Assembly (NCBI GenBank): GCA_903858475.1
Contig: CAIOIZ010000156.1
Location: 1 to 64,000, forward strand
Direction: 5' to 3'
Length of the DNA stretch: 64,000 nucleotides
DNA from: an uncultured Bacteroidota bacterium
Lineage (GTDB): Bacteria > Bacteroidota > Bacteroidia > Chitinophagales > Chitinophagaceae
This document shows, piece after piece, positions 18,716 through 27,618 of the stretch. Below the pieces are notes generated by a model. The model made no database searches and was not told where the DNA came from. It was given only the letters and a program-made list of their open reading frames with translations. The first letter of the stretch is position 1. Every line of letters begins with the position of its first letter. Position numbers and translations under genes: made by a program.

Positions 18716-19900
18716 TTAGGATTTGCTCCTGCCTGTTTTTCTGCTATATATTTTTTTGGGACTGGGATATATAGTATGAGTGCTTTCGATATTGTTTTCA
18801 CTTAACAATAATTGAACACACTCATTTAGAATAACATATTTATTAGCAAGAAATAATTGCATTTTATCGTCCGGTAATCTCAAATCATAGTTTCCGTTAT
18901 TGCTCATCATGGCATCAAACTCGGGGTTATACCTGTTGAATTGGGCTATATCCATTGTTAGGTTTTTTGCAATTACCAGCGAATTGTATTTCCCTGAAAT
19001 AGATTGTGTAGCCGTTTGTATTTGTTCCTCTTCCGACAGTACAGGTTTAATATCGTAAGGATTGGCAGATGGTATGCCCGTATTAAAATTGCCAGCCAAT
19101 GCATTGTTATTTACGCTAGTAGTTACACCACCTCCACCTTCCATAATATAGTGGGTTGCAATAAAGCGCTTGACATAGGTTCTGCTTTCTTCTGGTAGAT
19201 AATATTGCAGTTCCCAAAAATTCCTACTACCACTTCTTTGCATGGCACTCATCACTCTACCTGGGCCTCCATTATATGCGGCCATCACCAATAACCAATC
19301 ATGCAATTGTTTGTATAGGCTTAATAGATACCGTGAAGCGGCATGGGTACTTTTAAAATAGTCGGTACGCTCGTCTGTATAATTGTTGATTACAAGATTG
19401 TATTGTCTTGCTGTGGCAGGCATAAATTGCCAAGGCCCGCCCGCACCTTTCGAAGAAACAGCACCTGTTTTTAAATTGGATTCAATAACTGCAATATATT
19501 TGAGCTCCTTGGGTAATCCATATTGCATCAATATACTTTCAATTAAATTGAAATAAGGTTGGCCCCATCCCTTCATATTTTCTAGGTATTTGCCATGGCT
19601 CTTCATATAGGATTCAATAAAGCCAGTTGCATTACTATTTACCTGACCCGAATAAGGCATTGTTGGGTTATAGGCGAAATTTGAAAAAAGATTTTTAAAA
19701 CCATACCGAGTTACTTGGCTGAAGTATTGAACTTTATCTTTTGAAGGAATAGTTTTGGTTTTAATGACGGAGTCAATTAACTGATCCTCCTTTGCTTCTT
19801 CCACTACAATACTGTCTTGCGGAATTTGTTGCATAGTTTCTACACTTGCTCTTGAACCGAGCAAACAAAGTGAAAAGGCTATTGTAAAAAAATACTTCAT
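18716..19900 (-). CDS. MltD-like lytic transglycosylase
   Basis: Periplasmic enzyme that cleaves peptidoglycan glycan strands with 1,6-anhydro end formation. The 394-aa protein has a signal peptide (residues 1-19) and a linker. The SLT domain contains AVIESNLKTGAVSSKGAGGPWQF with the catalytic Glu, then MAAYNGGPGRV and YLPEESRTYVKRFIA. The C-terminal region (about 300-375) looks like degenerate LysM or MltD-type repeats (NLTMDIAQFNRYNP). It converges with the MBOAT gene, with only 5 bases between the stop codons, and no terminator fits between them. With the opposite operon it forms a local cluster of wall-acting genes. Confidence 0.9.
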   Translation of the reverse strand: MKYFFTIAFSLCLLGSRASVETMQQIPQDSIVVEEAKEDQLIDSVIKTKTIPSKDKVQYFSQVTRYGFKNLFSNFAYNPTMPYSGQVNSNATGFIESYMKSHGKYLENMKGWGQPYFNLIESILMQYGLPKELKYIAVIESNLKTGAVSSKGAGGPWQFMPATARQYNLVINNYTDERTDYFKSTHAASRYLLSLYKQLHDWLLVMAAYNGGPGRVMSAMQRSGSRNFWELQYYLPEESRTYVKRFIATHYIMEGGGGVTTSVNNNALAGNFNTGIPSANPYDIKPVLSEEEQIQTATQSISGKYNSLVIAKNLTMDIAQFNRYNPEFDAMMSNNGNYDLRLPDDKMQLFLANKYVILNECVQLLLSENNIESTHTIYPSPKKIYSRKTGRSKS

Positions 19901-19917
19901 GTAAAGTATAGATAGTT

Positions 19918-21357
19918 TTAGCAGTCAAATTGCTGCAAGAGTAACTCCGAAAATTGCAACAAAGTTAATTCATCTTCCTGTGCTGTCATAATCTGCAGTC
20001 CAAAGGGCAGGCCATTACTGTGTTTGAACAAGGGAATAGAAATTGCAGGAACGCCTGTTAAATTGGCAAAAACGGTGTAGATATCAGCCAGGTACATTGC
20101 AATTGGGTCATTTGATTTTTCACCAATCGGAAATGCCGTAGTGGGTACGGTGGGCATGATGATAGCATCAAAGTCCTTGAATAGCAAGCTGGTTTTGTCC
20201 ACTAAAAGCCTTCTTACTTGCTGCGCCTTGCTATAGTACGCATCATAGTAGCCGGTACTCAAAACAAAAGTGCCCAACATAATTCTTCGTTGCACTTCTT
20301 TGCCAAAACCTTCAGTTCTTGTCTTGGAATAAAATGCTGTTAAATTTTTTACATTATCCTTGGTTCGGTGACCAAATCGTACGCCATCATATCTGCTGAG
20401 GTTACTGCTGGCTTCAGCTGTTGTCAATACATAATAAGTAGGTACAATGTATTCTAATAATTCAAAGTCAATGGCTTTTATTTGGTGTCCAGCTGCTTTT
20501 AATTTTTCTATGAAAGATAGGATTTGCTTTTTTATTTGTTCATCCAAGGAGGGATGATTTAATGCCTCTTTAAAATAACAAATAGAATATTTCTTGTCTT
20601 CCTGATTTGTTTTATCTGATGATTGCGAGAGCGGTGTTTTTAGTGCAGTTGAATCGTATTCGTCTGAACCGCTAATGGTTTGTAATACCAGCGCAGTATC
20701 GGGAATAGTTTGACTAAAAATTCCAATTTGATCAAAGGAAGAGGCATATGCAATTAATCCATACCTACTAATTCTTCCATAGGTTGGCTTAAGGCCTATG
20801 ATGCCACAAAAGTCAGCAGGCTGTCTTACAGAGCCTCCTGTATCGCTGCCCAAGCTTACCATACATAGGCCTGCTTGTACTGCAACAGCACTGCCGCCGC
20901 TACTTCCTCCAGGCACTTTTGAATTGTCTATGGCATTTAGTACAGGCCCATAGTAAGAATTTTCATTGCTGCTACCCATTGCAAATTCATCACAATTACA
21001 ATTGCCAATGATAATGGCATCTGCTGCTTCCAATTTTTCGATAGCAGTAGCAGAATATATGCTTTCAAAATTCTCTAAAATTTTGGAGGCAGCAGTAAGA
21101 CGGTGGTTTTTATAGGCCATCACATCCTTGATGGCAATTACCACCCCGTGCAAGGCTTTTAAAGGTTCCCCTTCCATTCTCTTTTTATCTAGCTGCGCTG
21201 CTTTTTCTACCGCTTCTTTTGCATAAACTGCTACATATGCATTAAGATTTTTATGCTCTTCTATTTGTGCCAAATAATGCGTTACTGCTGCTGTACAAGA
21301 AGTTGCCTGCAACCTAAGTTGTTCGTGGTATTGTTCTATGGATAAAAAGGAAAACAT
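19918..21357 (-). CDS. gatA: Asp-tRNA(Asn)/Glu-tRNA(Gln) amidotransferase subunit A
   Basis: Amidase subunit of GatCAB, which releases ammonia from glutamine to amidate mischarged tRNA. It is 479 aa, normal length. The amidase signature is present: VIAIKDVM with the catalytic Lys, and PGGSSGGSAVAVQAGL with SLGSDTGGSVRQPA containing the cis-Ser and nucleophile Ser. GatB and GatC are not adjacent. The stop codon is 17 bases from the lytic transglycosylase gene on the same strand, so the two could share a transcript. Confidence 0.95.
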   Translation of the reverse strand: MFSFLSIEQYHEQLRLQATSCTAAVTHYLAQIEEHKNLNAYVAVYAKEAVEKAAQLDKKRMEGEPLKALHGVVIAIKDVMAYKNHRLTAASKILENFESIYSATAIEKLEAADAIIIGNCNCDEFAMGSSNENSYYGPVLNAIDNSKVPGGSSGGSAVAVQAGLCMVSLGSDTGGSVRQPADFCGIIGLKPTYGRISRYGLIAYASSFDQIGIFSQTIPDTALVLQTISGSDEYDSTALKTPLSQSSDKTNQEDKKYSICYFKEALNHPSLDEQIKKQILSFIEKLKAAGHQIKAIDFELLEYIVPTYYVLTTAEASSNLSRYDGVRFGHRTKDNVKNLTAFYSKTRTEGFGKEVQRRIMLGTFVLSTGYYDAYYSKAQQVRRLLVDKTSLLFKDFDAIIMPTVPTTAFPIGEKSNDPIAMYLADIYTVFANLTGVPAISIPLFKHSNGLPFGLQIMTAQEDELTLLQFSELLLQQFDC

Positions 21358-21382
21358 GCAGGCTATTACTATTAATAAAATA

Positions 21383-21443
21383 GGCTGAAGCGCAGCTTTG
21401 AACAGGCTCGAATTGGAGCATCTTCAAAGAAATCACTTCAGCC
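21383..21443 (-). other. Nested three-helix hairpin between tatA and gatA
   Basis: Three stacked helices nest in 61 bases: ggctgaag (21383-21390) with cttcagcc (21436-21443); ctttgaa (21396-21402) with ttcaaag (21423-21429); gctc (21406-21409) with gagc (21416-21419). They are separated by small internal loops (5/6 and 3/3 bases). It is more elaborate than the simple terminators elsewhere here. It may be a terminator after tatA, a leader structure of gatA, or a small RNA. Confidence 0.6.
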
Positions 21444-21468
21444 GATTGATTGTAAAATCGAAAAAATA

Positions 21469-21729
21469 TTAAGCCTGCTTTTGCTCAAGCTGGCGACGTA
21501 GTTCTTTAATTTCAGCGTCTTTGTCTTTTTCTTTCATGCCTTCTTCAATCTCCGTTTTCACATTGTCTTTAGCATCTTTGAATTCGCGGATACCTTTTCC
21601 AAGGCCTTTCATTAGTTCAGGGATTTTTTTACCGCCAAACAATAAAACAATCGCAAGGATTATAAAAATCCATTCAGAGCCGCCTGGCATGCCAATTAAA
21701 AAAATCGACAATAGTTTTGTTATCATCAT
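21469..21729 (-). CDS. tatA: Sec-independent translocase TatA/E
   Basis: Forms the oligomeric pore-like component of twin-arginine export of folded proteins. From ATG 21729 the product is 86 aa. It has a short N-terminus, one membrane helix ([14 protein letters not shown]), the [20 protein letters not shown] amphipathic helix and a highly charged tail. The ORF track starts at TTG 21750, but that codon lies inside the TATCTTTG promoter box. ATG 21729, or the adjacent ATG 21726, is therefore the real start. tatC is not in the window. Confidence 0.93.
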   Translation of the reverse strand: MMITKLLSIFLIGMPGGSEWIFIILAIVLLFGGKKIPELMKGLGKGIREFKDAKDNVKTEIEEGMKEKDKDAEIKELRRQLEQKQA

Positions 21730-21747
21730 GACAAAATATTTGAGGGT

Positions 21748-21755
21748 CAAAGATA
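21748..21755 (-). promoter_or_regulatory. -7 promoter box before tatA
   Basis: The minus-strand reading TATCTTTG matches TAnnTTTG, 18 bases before ATG 21729. It decides the tatA start. Confidence 0.65.
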
Positions 21756-21896
21756 AATGAATTATTCATTACAGCTAACTTTTCCACCCTGCTAATTAGA
21801 AATGATTAACAGACTTTATTGGGAATGGTATTCTTACCTATAAAATTGATTGCCCAGTAATATTGTTTGTAATTGAATGCCCTTTATATAAAAGGA

Positions 21897-22025
21897 TTAG
21901 CGGATATAGTTTTTCCCACACCTGGCTTTGCCATTGGCAGCTTGTTCTACAGTGATGCCACGGGCACAAGAGGCTAAAAAGGCGAGGGCGAATAAAATAA
22001 CAAATGATAAAATCCATCTTCTCAT
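21897..22025 (-). CDS. Small lipoprotein, 42 aa, absent from the ORF track
   Basis: The minus-strand ORF runs from ATG 22025 to TAA 21897. It encodes a basic start (MRRW), a hydrophobic segment (ILSFVILFALAF), a perfect lipobox LASC with Cys at residue 20, and a short mature part of about 23 residues containing a second Cys (KARCGKNYIR). It fits a tiny lipidated envelope protein. Function is not recognised. It is the only gene-like element in the 448-base gap between tatA and rplS. The terminator of rplS lies just upstream, so it needs its own promoter, which I could not identify. Confidence 0.68.
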   Translation of the reverse strand: MRRWILSFVILFALAFLASCARGITVEQAANGKARCGKNYIR

Positions 22026-22122
22026 GGTAGGAAAGGTTTAAGGGTTAATTACTAAAGTAAACGCTTTTAAAGCTATAAAGATTGTCGAAAATTCAAATAT
22101 TATGCCAAATTAATATTTGTGG

Positions 22123-22152
22123 CAAAAAAAAACGGAAACCTGTCGATTTCCG
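22123..22152 (-). terminator. Terminator after rplS
   Basis: On the minus strand the stem cggaaa/tttccg (22147-22152 with 22133-22138) is followed by a run of nine T. The stem is short but the T tract is strong. Confidence 0.75.
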
Positions 22153-22177
22153 CTGAATATTATTCAATTGCTGTGCT

Positions 22178-22543
22178 TTATTTTGTAGCGACTGCTTGAC
22201 GTTTTTCCTTAATACGGGCACTTTTTCCGCTTCTTTCACGTAAAAAGAACAATTTAGCCCTGCGTACACGACCTGCCTTATTCAAAACAATACTTTCAAT
22301 ATTGGGTGAGAAATAAGGGAAAAGCCTTTCAACACCAACACCGTCGCTGATTTTGCGAACAGTAAAAGTAGCCGTAGCGCCAGTACCTTGGCGTTTGATA
22401 ACATCGCCTTTAAAGCTCTGGATACGCTCTTTATTACCCTCTACAATCTTATAATTGACAGTGATATTATCACCTGCTTTAAAGTTAGGATGGTTGGCTG
22501 TTTGGCTATTCAGCTGCTCGTGCACAAAATTAACTGCGTTCAT
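22178..22543 (-). CDS. rplS: Ribosomal protein L19
   Basis: 50S subunit protein at the interface with the 30S. It is 121 aa, normal. Typical segments are [47 protein letters not shown] and the basic tail [22 protein letters not shown]. It stands alone here, without the usual rimM, trmD or rpsP neighbours. Its own promoter box lies 24 bases upstream and a terminator follows. Confidence 0.97.
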   Translation of the reverse strand: MNAVNFVHEQLNSQTANHPNFKAGDNITVNYKIVEGNKERIQSFKGDVIKRQGTGATATFTVRKISDGVGVERLFPYFSPNIESIVLNKAGRVRRAKLFFLRERSGKSARIKEKRQAVATK

Positions 22544-22566
22544 AATAGTTTTTTTTAAACGGAGGG

Positions 22567-22574
22567 CAAAGGTA
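22567..22574 (-). promoter_or_regulatory. -7 promoter box before rplS
   Basis: The minus-strand reading TACCTTTG matches TAnnTTTG, 24 bases before the rplS start. Confidence 0.65.
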
Positions 22575-22687
22575 AGGGTTTTAAGTAATAATTGGAAATG
22601 CTTTTTAGATAATTTTTGCAGTTTCTCCTAGGTTTTTCTAAATTTCAATACTTGTACCTGATTACTAGCATAAACCAGCCCTTTTTC

Positions 22688-22721
22688 TAAAAAAGAAAAC
22701 CGGCAATAGTATTTGCCGGTT
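22688..22721 (-). terminator. Terminator after rny
   Basis: The 9-bp stem aaccggcaa (minus strand, 22721-22713) and ttgccggtt (22706-22698) has a 6-base loop, followed on the minus strand by TTTCTTTTTT. Confidence 0.88.
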
Positions 22722-22747
22722 CTATAGTAAAAAATTGAAAAATTAAA

Positions 22748-24313
22748 TTATCGAGCCACATTCACACTGCGTTTTTCCCTAATTACAGTTACTTTAATCT
22801 GTCCAGGGAAGGTCATTTCAGTTTGAATTTTTTGGGCTATTTCAAAGCTGAGTTTATCGCTATCCGCATCGGTTACTTTATCTGCTTCAACAATAACCCT
22901 CAATTCACGACCCGCCTGAATAGCATAGGCCTTCTCTACTCCGCTATATGCCATGGCTAGGTTTTCTAGGTCTTTAATACGTTGAATATACTGCTGCATG
23001 ATTTCACGCCTAGCTCCTGGTCTTGCACCGCTGATGGCATCGCAAGCCTGGATAATAGGAGAAATCACAAACTGCATTTCCATTTCATCGTGGTGAGCGC
23101 CAATGGCATTCACTACAGCCGGGTTTTCGCCATATTTTTCAGCCAGTTTAGCTCCTAATAGTGCGTGGCTCAATTCAGTTTCTTCGTCCGGCACTTTTCC
23201 AATATCATGCAATAGTCCGGCCCTTTTTGCGAGCTTAGAATTCATGCCCAATTCGGCAGCCATAATACCGCAAAGATTTGCCGTTTCCCGACTGTGCATT
23301 AATAAGTTCTGTCCATAGCTACTTCTAAAGCGCATGCGACCAACCATTCTTATTAATTCTTTATGCAGACCATGTACGCCTAATTCTATAACAGTTCTTT
23401 CTCCAATTTCCATTACCTGGTCATCAATCTGCCTTTTAGTTTTTTCTACCACCTCTTCAATGCGAGCAGGGTGAATACGACCATCAGCCACCAATCTTTG
23501 AAGCGATAGACGGGCAATTTCTCTTCTTAATGGGTCAAAAGACGATAATACAATTGCTTCAGGAGTATCATCTACAATGAGGTCAACCCCAGTTGCAGCT
23601 TCAATTGCCCTGATATTTCTACCTTCTCTACCAATAATCGAACCTTTGATTTCGTCACTTTCTAGGTTGAAAACAGTAATGGAGTTTTCAATGGCCTGCT
23701 CTGCAGCAGTACGTTGAATCGTTTGGATGATAATTTTTCTAGCTTCTTTACCAGCTTTTTGCTTGGCTTCTTCGATGATTTCTTGTTGCATCACCATGGC
23801 CTTGCTAGTGGTTTCATTGCGAAGACTTTCCAATAATTGTTTTTTGGCATCTTCTGCGGTCAGGTTGGCTACTTTTTCCAGGCGACGGATATGCTCTTCC
23901 TGGTGTTTTTCTAATTCTGTACGCTTAATATTGACTACTTCAATCTGTCTGTTGAGTGTTTCTTTGATTGCCTCGTTTTCTTTCAGCTGTTTGTCTAAGT
24001 TGCCCTCTTTTTGATTAAGGCTTTGTTCTTTTTGCTTAATGCGGTTTTCGCCTTCAACCATTTTTTGATTGCGTTGCATCACATCCCTGTCATGGGCAGA
24101 CTTCATTTGCACAAACTTTTCTTTTACCTCTAGTTCCTTTTCTTTGCGAATGGTTTCAGCTCTAAGTTCCGCTTCTCTAAGTATGGTATGTGATTGTTGC
24201 TCGGCTTCTTCTATTTTTTTCTTTGTATTCTTGGTAAAAATTAGTTTACCCAGTATAGTGCCTACCACTAAGGCAGCAGTACCGATGATGATCGAGAGTA
24301 TATTCGGTTCCAT
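22748..24313 (-). CDS. rny: Ribonuclease Y
   Basis: Membrane-anchored endoribonuclease that starts mRNA decay. It is 521 aa, normal. It has an N-terminal membrane helix ([18 protein letters not shown]), a long coiled coil (residues about 30-200), a KH domain ([26 protein letters not shown]) and an HD domain ([11 protein letters not shown] and GAHHDE). The C-terminal end matches the family. It is flanked by the leuS terminator upstream and its own terminator downstream, so it is a single-gene unit. A near-consensus box TATCTTCG at 24394-24401 could be its promoter. Confidence 0.96.
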   Translation of the reverse strand: MEPNILSIIIGTAALVVGTILGKLIFTKNTKKKIEEAEQQSHTILREAELRAETIRKEKELEVKEKFVQMKSAHDRDVMQRNQKMVEGENRIKQKEQSLNQKEGNLDKQLKENEAIKETLNRQIEVVNIKRTELEKHQEEHIRRLEKVANLTAEDAKKQLLESLRNETTSKAMVMQQEIIEEAKQKAGKEARKIIIQTIQRTAAEQAIENSITVFNLESDEIKGSIIGREGRNIRAIEAATGVDLIVDDTPEAIVLSSFDPLRREIARLSLQRLVADGRIHPARIEEVVEKTKRQIDDQVMEIGERTVIELGVHGLHKELIRMVGRMRFRSSYGQNLLMHSRETANLCGIMAAELGMNSKLAKRAGLLHDIGKVPDEETELSHALLGAKLAEKYGENPAVVNAIGAHHDEMEMQFVISPIIQACDAISGARPGARREIMQQYIQRIKDLENLAMAYSGVEKAYAIQAGRELRVIVEADKVTDADSDKLSFEIAQKIQTEMTFPGQIKVTVIREKRSVNVAR

Positions 24314-24460
24314 GTAGCATTACGTTTTTTATCTGATTCACAATATTGTAAGTTCCCTCTGTACCCATAAATGGAGATATTGAGTTGAATGAGCGAAGAT
24401 AAGGAATTTTATGCAGCCTTCATGCCTTGGCAGGGGCCAAACTGGGGTAATCTGTTTTAA

Positions 24461-24492
24461 TATAAAGGCCGAAAATGTATCCGGCCTTTATA
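24461..24492 (-). terminator. Terminator after leuS
   Basis: The 11-bp stem tataaaggccg (24461-24471) and cggcctttata (24482-24492) has a 10-base loop. The minus-strand T tract is weak (TTAAAAC), but the position just after leuS fits. Confidence 0.68.
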
Positions 24493-24517
24493 TTGTGTAA
24501 AATTTTGTAGCGACAGG

Positions 24518-27334
24518 TTAAATAACCACATTAATCATCTTGTTTTTAACGAAGATGATTTTTTTAGGAGGCTTCCCTTCTAGCCATTTTTGCACCATTT
24601 CATTTTGCAAAACAATGGCCTCTACCGCTGCTTGCTCAAGGTCTAGGGAAAGGGATAAACTGGTTCTAAGCTTTCCATTTATTGAAACGGGATAATCTTT
24701 GCTACTTTCTACTAACAAGACAGGATTGAAAATTGGATATGCTGCATCGAGCACACTGCCGCTATTGCCCAACTGCTGCCATAATTCTTCAGCAATATGG
24801 GGGGCATAAGGCGCTAATAGAATCAGTATTTTTTCCAATATTTCTTTTTTATTGCATTTGCTGTCTGCCAACTCATTCACCGCAATCATGAAAGTACTTA
24901 CCGCCGTATTGAAACTAAATCGCTCTGTATCTTCTTCAATCTTTTTTATAGTGCGATGTAGGATTTTTAATTCCGTTTCAGTAGGCAACTCATCATTCCA
25001 AACCTTTCCTTTAATATCGTCAAAGAATAAACGCCATAATTTTCGCAGAAAGCGATGCACCCCTTCGATGCCCTTTGTATCCCAGGGCTTGCTGGCTTCA
25101 ACAGGTCCTAAGAACATTTCATACATGCGGAAGGTGTCGGCTCCATATTTTTCACATAAATCATCAGGATTGTCAACATTAAATTTTGATTTTGACATCT
25201 TTTCAGATTCTTCTTTCAAAAAAATAAATACCTCCGTCCCGTCCTCCTTCCATTCAATTGGCAATTGAACGGCATCTAATGGGTGTGCGGTATTGTACTG
25301 ATCCAATGAGGCACGGGTAAGTTTTCCGGTACTGTCAACAAATTGATGACCATATTTGAGTCTTTGAAAGCTATTTGTCTGGCTGTCTTTGTTGTAGGAT
25401 ACAATTTTCTTTGTACTATCAGTGGCATTGGGATTGTGGTCTATTTCAAAGAAAAAAGACTTGCCAGTAATCATGCCCTGGTTCAATAGTTTTTTAAAGG
25501 GTTCATCAAACCCAATATAGCCTAGATCAAACAATACTTTTGTCCACATGCGGCTATATAACAAATGCCCCACTGCATGTTCGGTACCCCCGATGTACAA
25601 ATCCACTTGATTCCAATAATCACTTAATTTTCTGTCGCAGAAAGTATCCTTATTATGGGGGTCCATATATCTTAAAAAATACCAACTACTTCCTGCATAG
25701 CCTGGCATGGTGGAAGTTTCTCTTCTGCCGTTTGAGAGATTAATCCAATCTTTCAAATTGGCTAATGGGCCTTCGCCATCAGGTCCTGGGCCATATTTGT
25801 CAACATGGGGAAGTTCCAAGGGTAATTCAGTTGCATCAATGGGGATGGCAGTTCCTTCGTTCCAAATAATAGGAAAGGGCTCTCCCCAATAACGTTGACG
25901 GCTGAATCCTGCATCCCTCATGCGATAGTTCACTTTGCGTTTGCCGATGCCTAGTGCTTCAATTTTATCAATGGCAACAGCAATGGCATCTTTCATAAGT
26001 AGGTCATTGAGAAACCCACTGTTTTGTAACCGAGCTTCCTTGGTGGGATTGGCTTCAGTACCAGTATAAAAATCGCCAATGATATTGGTGATTGGGATAG
26101 TAAAATGTTGGGCGAATGAAAAATCGCGTTGGTCACCACAAGGCACGGCCATGATAGCGCCGGTGCCATATCCTGCCAATACATATTCAGCAATCCAAAT
26201 AGGAATTTCTTTTCCATCAAAAGGATTAATAGCATAAGCTCCTGTAAAGCAGCCGGTAATTTGTTTTACTTCAGAAAGTCTTTCTCTTTCACTTCTGCTT
26301 TTTACATATTTTAAGTAAGCCTCGATGGATTCTTTTTGATTCGCCGAAGTAATGCTATTCACCAATTCATGTTCTGGCGCCAACACCATGAAATCGACGC
26401 CAAAAATGGTGTCGGGCCGGGTTGTATAAACGCTGATTTGTGAATTAGAATTTTTAATATTGAAGTCCATTTCAGCGCCTTCACTTTTGCCAATCCAATT
26501 ACGTTGCATTTCTTTCATGCTATCACTAAATGCAACTGTTTCTAGTCCTGCCAATAGCCGCTCTGCATAATTAGTAATGCGGAGGTACCATTGTCTCATT
26601 TTCTTTTTTTCAACTGGGTGTCCTCCTCTTTCGCTCAGTCCATTGATTACTTCGTCATTGGCTAAAACGGTACCTAGGGCTTCGCACCAATTAACTTCGC
26701 CATATTTACTAAAGCAGAGTCGGAAGTCCATCAGTATTTCCTGTTTTTTCTTTTCTTCAAAACTGTTCCAATCCACTGCTGAAAAAGACGCGTTATTATA
26801 AAAATATAAGCTTTGGCTACCATTGGTTTCGAAAATGGTAATCAGTTCTGTAATGGGTTTGGCCTTTTTTGATGGAAGGTCGAAATAGCTATTGAAAAGT
26901 TGAAGAAAAATCCATTGGGTCCATTTGTAGTAGGAGGGATCGCTGGTCATCACTTCCCTTTCCCAGTCATAGCAAAAACCTATTTTATCTAATTGCGCTT
27001 TAAAAGTGGCGATATTTTTTGTGGTGGTAGTAGCAGGATGTTGTCCAGTTTCCAGTGCATATTGTTCGGCTGGTAGGCCAAAGCTATCAAAGCCCATTGG
27101 ATGCAGCACATTGAAACCTTTAAGTCTTTTGTATCGGCTATAAATATCGCTGGCAATATAGCCTAGTGGGTGACCTACATGGAGTCCTGCACCACTGGGG
27201 TAGGGAAACATATCCAGCACATAGTATTTAGGTTTGGAAACCTGTCCTTCTTGCGGATTTTGTACCTGGTAGGTTTTGTTTGTCTTCCATTTTTCTTGCC
27301 AGGACTGCTCTATCTTTCTAAAACTGTATTCCAT
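24518..27334 (-). CDS. leuS: Leucyl-tRNA synthetase
   Basis: Charges tRNA(Leu). It is 938 aa, long for bacteria (commonly 800-880) because of insertions in the editing and C-terminal regions. Class I signatures are present: HVGHPLGY (HIGH motif, about residue 53) and EKMSKSKFN (KMSKS motif). The editing domain shows TTRPDTIFGVDF and GTGAIMAVPCGDQRDF with the conserved Asp. Two insertions stand out: one near residues 150-205, between the HIGH region and the editing domain, and one near 630-690 before KMSKS (SFFFEIDHNPNATDS...). No T-box or attenuator was recognised in the 284-base gap upstream. Confidence 0.96.
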   Translation of the reverse strand: MEYSFRKIEQSWQEKWKTNKTYQVQNPQEGQVSKPKYYVLDMFPYPSGAGLHVGHPLGYIASDIYSRYKRLKGFNVLHPMGFDSFGLPAEQYALETGQHPATTTTKNIATFKAQLDKIGFCYDWEREVMTSDPSYYKWTQWIFLQLFNSYFDLPSKKAKPITELITIFETNGSQSLYFYNNASFSAVDWNSFEEKKKQEILMDFRLCFSKYGEVNWCEALGTVLANDEVINGLSERGGHPVEKKKMRQWYLRITNYAERLLAGLETVAFSDSMKEMQRNWIGKSEGAEMDFNIKNSNSQISVYTTRPDTIFGVDFMVLAPEHELVNSITSANQKESIEAYLKYVKSRSERERLSEVKQITGCFTGAYAINPFDGKEIPIWIAEYVLAGYGTGAIMAVPCGDQRDFSFAQHFTIPITNIIGDFYTGTEANPTKEARLQNSGFLNDLLMKDAIAVAIDKIEALGIGKRKVNYRMRDAGFSRQRYWGEPFPIIWNEGTAIPIDATELPLELPHVDKYGPGPDGEGPLANLKDWINLSNGRRETSTMPGYAGSSWYFLRYMDPHNKDTFCDRKLSDYWNQVDLYIGGTEHAVGHLLYSRMWTKVLFDLGYIGFDEPFKKLLNQGMITGKSFFFEIDHNPNATDSTKKIVSYNKDSQTNSFQRLKYGHQFVDSTGKLTRASLDQYNTAHPLDAVQLPIEWKEDGTEVFIFLKEESEKMSKSKFNVDNPDDLCEKYGADTFRMYEMFLGPVEASKPWDTKGIEGVHRFLRKLWRLFFDDIKGKVWNDELPTETELKILHRTIKKIEEDTERFSFNTAVSTFMIAVNELADSKCNKKEILEKILILLAPYAPHIAEELWQQLGNSGSVLDAAYPIFNPVLLVESSKDYPVSINGKLRTSLSLSLDLEQAAVEAIVLQNEMVQKWLEGKPPKKIIFVKNKMINVVI

Positions 27335-27563
27335 TTTTTATTTTTTATTTATCTTATTCTATTGCTTAATAGAAATAGGCTACTCAATGCTTAATATTAA
27401 ACCATATTGTTATTTATTTTCTCTGTTAGTACAGTAGTTACTAACCAAAGTAGACATTGTGAAAGAAAAGTTATATATCTTCTTTTCTATACACAAAACG
27501 CCGGGAGAAAAAATAAATAAGGCGGGCAATCGTTTTGCAGAAGGCAAAAATAATGTAATACAC

Positions 27564-27582
27564 GCAAATTGGATTAATTTGC
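27564..27582. repeat. Inverted repeat upstream of ftsX
   Basis: gcaaatt (27564-27570) and aatttgc (27576-27582) flank ggatt, 37 bases before ftsX. It may be an operator or a small hairpin. The rest of the 284-base leuS-ftsX gap shows only AT-rich sequence and a possible minus-strand box TATTTTTG near 27544-27551. Confidence 0.4.
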
Positions 27583-27618
27583 AGTTCATAGCCATCTAAT
27601 AAAAAAGTAAATTTAAAT

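Noticed and set aside
27410-27595. 61-aa minus-strand ORF in the leuS-ftsX gap
   Set aside because: Composition is non-protein-like, with no promoter, signal or recognisable motif, and it contains the inverted repeat before ftsX.
27335-27618. T-box or leucine attenuator upstream of leuS
   Set aside because: No T-box sequence, specifier loop or leader peptide with Leu codons could be seen.
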